From positions 1-64,000 of the forward strand of contig JAFIEY010000030.1 in the NCBI GenBank assembly GCA_020832345.1: a DNA stretch of 64,000 nucleotides. The letters are read 5' to 3'. The stretch comes from Cryomorphaceae bacterium (lineage in GTDB: Bacteria > Bacteroidota > Bacteroidia > Flavobacteriales > Schleiferiaceae). The notes below the pieces were generated by a model. It was given only the letters and a program-made list of their open reading frames with translations, had not been told where the DNA came from and searched no databases. The position numbers and the translations under genes were made by a program. Shown piece by piece: positions 61,187-64,000 of this stretch; positions within the stretch are counted from its first letter, which is position 1, and each line of letters begins with the position of its first letter.

Positions 61187-62468
61187 GCAAATGAACCTTT
61201 ACGCGTTTAATTCTTCTATTTTCCATGGCCTCTATGGAAAAGGTCATGTGGGCAAAATCGTATTGTTGATTGATTTTGGGTAATTCTCCGGAAATTTCAA
61301 TAATAAAGCCAGCGAGGGTATCGCTATCGCCTTTGGCATCATCAAAGGGTTCAGTGTTTTGAATATGTAAAATCCTCAAAAATTCGTGTAATGGTGTTTT
61401 ACCCTCAAAAACAAAAGTATTGTCGTCAATTCGGGAATAAATAGAATCCTCCAGATCAAACTCATCGGTGATCTCTCCGACAATCTCTTCAATAATATCC
61501 TCCAGAGACACCAAGCCGGAAGTCCCACCAAACTCATCCACCACAATTGCCATGTGAACCTTTTTCATCCGAAACTCGTGTAACAAATCGTCGATTTTTT
61601 TACTTTCGGGTACAAAGAAAGCTGGGCGAATGAGCTTTTGCCATTGAAAGGATGTCGGCTCTTCGGTATGGGGCAACATATCTTTGGTGTACAATACACC
61701 TTCAATTTCGTCTAAACTTTCCCGACAAACGGGCAACCTCGAATATCCAGAAGCGCGAATCTCCGTCAGAACCTCGCCATAATCTTGTTCCAATTCTAGA
61801 TAAGTCATATCCACACGCGGGGTCATGATTTGCTTGACCGTAGTATTTCCAAATTTCACAATATCCACCAGCATTTGGTTTCGATCACCCGTTTGATTAC
61901 CCCCTGCAAGTTCGAGGGCCTGTGACAAATCATCTACAGAAAGAGGTTGCTGTCTCGCTTTATCCTTAAATATTCTGGTACTTCTGGCCAACAACTTACT
62001 CAGGGGCAACATCAGAATGTACAAATAGTAAATCCCGACCAATACAAAACTCACAAATGTATCCGGATGGCGGCTTGCGTAAATTTTAGGTAAGACCTCA
62101 CCAAACAACAAAAGAATAAAGGTAATTCCAAAAAGCTGTAACAGCAGTCCGCCAATTTGATTGTTAGAGAAGTCAAAAATCGTTTCAGTGATATACGCCG
62201 CGAGTATAACAATCCCGATATTGACGAAATTGTTACTCACCAAAATCGTAGCGAGCAACTTTTTGGGGTTATCCAGCAATTGCACCAATTTGGAATTGGG
62301 TTTTGCCTCCACCGAATCAGGTTTCCACGAAAAAAAAGCAACCTCAGCACCGGAAATAAGTGCGGAAATCAGGATTAAAAAAGACAAGAACACCAAGGCA
62401 AGGATATGTCCTTGATGGAAAGAGTCTATAGTGAAAAGTGACAAATAAGGTTCAGGGTCTGGATCCAA
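61167..62468 (-). CDS. gldE: Gliding-associated CNNM/CBS membrane protein GldE
   Basis: 433 residues. An N-terminal CNNM (DUF21) membrane domain with about four helices (residues 20-165, e.g. LISALISGAEVAFFSW, LLFGEVLPKIYA), two CBS domains (about 200-330, KQIMTPRVDMTYLELE, YSRLPVCRESLDEIEGVLYTKDML, HMAIVVDEFGGTSGLVSLEDIIEEIVGEI) and a CorC/HlyC C-terminal domain. The family includes Mg2+/Co2+ transporters; GldE is the Bacteroidota member linked to gldD and can modify motility. The order ssb-gldE-gldD supports the name. Confidence 0.93.
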   Translation of the reverse strand: MDPDPEPYLSLFTIDSFHQGHILALVFLSFLILISALISGAEVAFFSWKPDSVEAKPNSKLVQLLDNPKKLLATILVSNNFVNIGIVILAAYITETIFDFSNNQIGGLLLQLFGITFILLLFGEVLPKIYASRHPDTFVSFVLVGIYYLYILMLPLSKLLARSTRIFKDKARQQPLSVDDLSQALELAGGNQTGDRNQMLVDIVKFGNTTVKQIMTPRVDMTYLELEQDYGEVLTEIRASGYSRLPVCRESLDEIEGVLYTKDMLPHTEEPTSFQWQKLIRPAFFVPESKKIDDLLHEFRMKKVHMAIVVDEFGGTSGLVSLEDIIEEIVGEITDEFDLEDSIYSRIDDNTFVFEGKTPLHEFLRILHIQNTEPFDDAKGDSDTLAGFIIEISGELPKINQQYDFAHMTFSIEAMENRRIKRVKVHLHEIEDE

Positions 62469-62521
62469 TAATGTACAAATTTAGTTAATATAAAACGCAC
62501 TAAAATCCGTGTGATTAAGCA

Positions 62522-62977
62522 TTAAAAGGGCAGGTCATCATCATCGGTGTCGTGGTTTGGTTCGTTTGCAAAGGTATCACTTTTTGGGTTGTTTTCCGAA
62601 GTATTGGAATAACTTTGCGAACTTACATTCTGATTACCATCATCCTTTTTGGGTGACAACATCGTCATGTTATCCGCATGCACCTCTGTGGTATATCGCG
62701 GCTGACCCGCTTCTTCCCATTTTCGGGTTTTTAGTCGTCCTTCCACAAACACCTTATCTCCCTTTTTAAGGTACTTCTCAACAATATCAGCTAGTCCGCG
62801 CCGAAAAACGACAATATGCCATTCGGTATTGGTGATTTTATGACCTTCTTTATTGGTATAAGTTTCAGAAGTTGCGACGGAAATCCTCGCCAAAGCGTTG
62901 CCGTCTTCAAAGCGTCTCACCTCCGGATCTGCGCCGAGATTCCCGATGAGCATGACTTTATTTAATGAACCTGCCAT
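62522..62977 (-). CDS. ssb: Single-stranded DNA-binding protein
   Basis: 151 residues. N-terminal OB fold (MAGSLNKVMLIGNLGADPEVR, NTEWHIVVFRRGLADIVEKYLKKGDKVFVEGRL) of about 110 residues, a polar Ser/Asn-rich linker, and an acidic tail ending DDDDLPF, the usual docking site for repair and replication proteins. It coats single strands in replication and recombination. It lies 41 bp downstream of mutY but has its own good promoter there. Confidence 0.97.
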   Translation of the reverse strand: MAGSLNKVMLIGNLGADPEVRRFEDGNALARISVATSETYTNKEGHKITNTEWHIVVFRRGLADIVEKYLKKGDKVFVEGRLKTRKWEEAGQPRYTTEVHADNMTMLSPKKDDGNQNVSSQSYSNTSENNPKSDTFANEPNHDTDDDDLPF

Positions 62978-63001
62978 GTGAATTGAATTTTAAAATTTTT
63001 G

Positions 63002-63034
63002 CAAATGTAATCTTAGTATTACTTAATATGCAAA
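63002..63034 (-). promoter_or_regulatory. Promoter of ssb
   Basis: Leftward TTTG (63034-63031), a 21-nt spacer and TACATTTG (63009-63002) fit the Bacteroidota consensus exactly. It overlaps the last codons of mutY and gives a short leader of about 20 nt, so ssb-gldE-gldD can be expressed apart from mutY. Confidence 0.7.
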
Positions 63035-64000
63035 TATTTTTTTATAAAAAGTTGCAATGGTCTGGGCATAGCGGGAAAATCAACATCCCTAGAAAAGATT
63101 TCGCAATCGTCGATCAAGTTTTGGGGTACCGCATCCCAGTTTACCACATCCCAAATATAGTAATGAATTTTTTGATGGGTCAAAATATGCGTAGATTTTT
63201 CCATCAAATATTCCGGCGCATCAAATGGCAGCTTTTCGCCTTCATAGAACGGTAAAACATAGAGTCCGTTCCAAATATCGGAAGCCTCCCTCCGCTTCAA
63301 AAGCAACCCATTTGCATTGGAGGCGAAGAAAAAATGAAAATAGCGATTGGTTTTTTCTTTGGCAGAACTTTTATACGGAAAATCTCCCGGATTTTCTCCG
63401 GTTATATAGAGTTCGCAAAATTCACTGAGCGGACAAGCGGCACAATCAGGGTTTTTAGGTTTGCAAATCAAGGCACCCAATTCCATCATCCCTTGGTTAA
63501 AATTACCCGGATGAATAGCCGACTGCACCAAATCGGATGCAATATTTCTAAAAATCTGCTGGGTTTTCACAATCCTAATATCGGATGAAATAAGAAACAT
63601 TCTGCTCAAAACCCGCATTACATTTCCGTCCACGACGGGTACTTTTTGTCTAAAACAGACGGAGGAAATCACACCAGCAGTATAGGGACCAACTCCGGGA
63701 ACGGCTAGCCAATCATCGTAAGTTTTGGGGAAATCGCCCAACTGCGCGATATAAATTGCCCCTTTTCTCAAATTTCTTGCCCGCGTGTAATACCCCAAGC
63801 CTTCCCAACATTTAAGCACATCGTCTTCAGTGGCCTTACTTAAAATCTCCACATTTGGGAAACGCTCAAGTAGTTGCAAATAATGACCCATTCCCTGAGA
63901 AATTCGGGTTTGTTGAAAAACAATTTCGGCCAACCAGACCTCATAAGGTTGAGGATTACTTCGCCAAGGCAGCTCGCGTTTATTTTTAAGATACCAATTT
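63019..64000 (-). CDS. mutY: A/G-specific adenine glycosylase MutY, start beyond the window
   Basis: About 327 codons are present; the N-terminus lies past the right edge. The frame continues upstream of position 63933 as NWYLKNKRELPWRSNPQPYE followed by VWLAEIVFQQTRI, the normal MutY opening, so a start at the TTG near 63933 would be wrong. MutY removes adenine mispaired with 8-oxoguanine. Visible: helix-hairpin-helix VPGVGPYTAGVISS, catalytic Asp in VVDGNVMRVLSR, iron-sulfur ligands C-X6-C-X2-C-X5-C in CKPKNPDCAACPLSEFC, and a C-terminal NUDIX-like 8-oxoG recognition domain. First gene of the mutY-ssb-gldE-gldD cluster. Confidence 0.95.
   Translation of the reverse strand, partial: NWYLKNKRELPWRSNPQPYEVWLAEIVFQQTRISQGMGHYLQLLERFPNVEILSKATEDDVLKCWEGLGYYTRARNLRKGAIYIAQLGDFPKTYDDWLAVPGVGPYTAGVISSVCFRQKVPVVDGNVMRVLSRMFLISSDIRIVKTQQIFRNIASDLVQSAIHPGNFNQGMMELGALICKPKNPDCAACPLSEFCELYITGENPGDFPYKSSAKEKTNRYFHFFFASNANGLLLKRREASDIWNGLYVLPFYEGEKLPFDAPEYLMEKSTHILTHQKIHYYIWDVVNWDAVPQNLIDDCEIFSRDVDFPAMPRPLQLFIKKYLHIK

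Noticed and set aside
63019-63933. MutY starting at position 63933
   Set aside because: The apparent start is a TTG in the middle of the conserved N-terminal domain; the frame continues with normal MutY sequence to the window edge.

Overview
The window is chromosomal DNA of a Bacteroidota bacterium. The evidence is the type IX secretion/gliding genes sprA, gldD and gldE, several proteins with type A or type B T9SS C-terminal sorting domains, TonB receptors that start with a carboxypeptidase-like regulatory domain, a DUF4249 lipoprotein, a FISUMP protein, and promoters of the Bacteroidota form TTTG-N19-21-TAnnTTTG with no clear Shine-Dalgarno. The order mutY-ssb-gldE-gldD and the ruvA-sprA pair are typical of gliding or T9SS-bearing Bacteroidota. 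The lineage within the phylum cannot be fixed from sequence reading alone. No tRNA, rRNA, CRISPR array or intact insertion sequence was seen.

Layout. 1-3617: the 5' part of an exported IgGFc-binding-like protein and an MsbA-type ABC exporter. 3942-11845: ruvA and sprA, cotranscribed. 12068-14780: two proteins of unknown function. 14774-17469: a long PurF-type amidotransferase and a small DUF4199-like membrane protein. 18047-20754: a TonB-dependent receptor under a TPP riboswitch, so probably a thiamin (or thiamin-precursor) importer. 20757-27413: a tetR-tolC-hlyD-RND efflux operon with a good operator dyad. 27436-28506: an alanine/ornithine-racemase-family enzyme. 28651-41848: three large paralogous lamin-tail/CotH proteins with T9SS signals, with a LamG/CHU_C protein on the opposite strand between the first two. 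42221-47892: a FISUMP lipoprotein and a 1290-residue choice-of-anchor-A protein. 48099-53862: sugar dehydrogenase, exported prolyl-aminopeptidase-like hydrolase, outer-membrane protein, M20 peptidase, a 55-residue basic membrane protein and ddl. 54109-57383: a TonB receptor/DUF4249 pair. 57602-60258: glutamate-type dehydrogenase and NhaD. 60620-64000: gldD, gldE, ssb and a 5'-truncated mutY.

How it fits together. SprA (the T9SS outer-membrane translocon) and GldD/GldE would serve export of the T9SS cargo encoded between 28 and 48 kb (five proteins with recognisable sorting domains), so machinery and substrates are both present. The nutrient receptors (TPP-controlled TonB receptor; TonB/DUF4249 pair) and the efflux operon make the rest of the envelope theme.

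The most notable structure is a miniature transposable element scattered through the intergenic spaces. There are five full copies (136-142 bp), four internally deleted copies of exactly 55 bp, and one hybrid copy. They have about 17-bp terminal inverted repeats of the form GAGTCyrCTCyAAAAAG and, in five copies, perfect 6-bp target-site duplications. The full copies can fold end to end into one long hairpin with compensatory changes and a variable apical loop. Copies sit against stop codons and one lies inside the U-tract of a terminator. No transposase that could mobilise it lies in the window.
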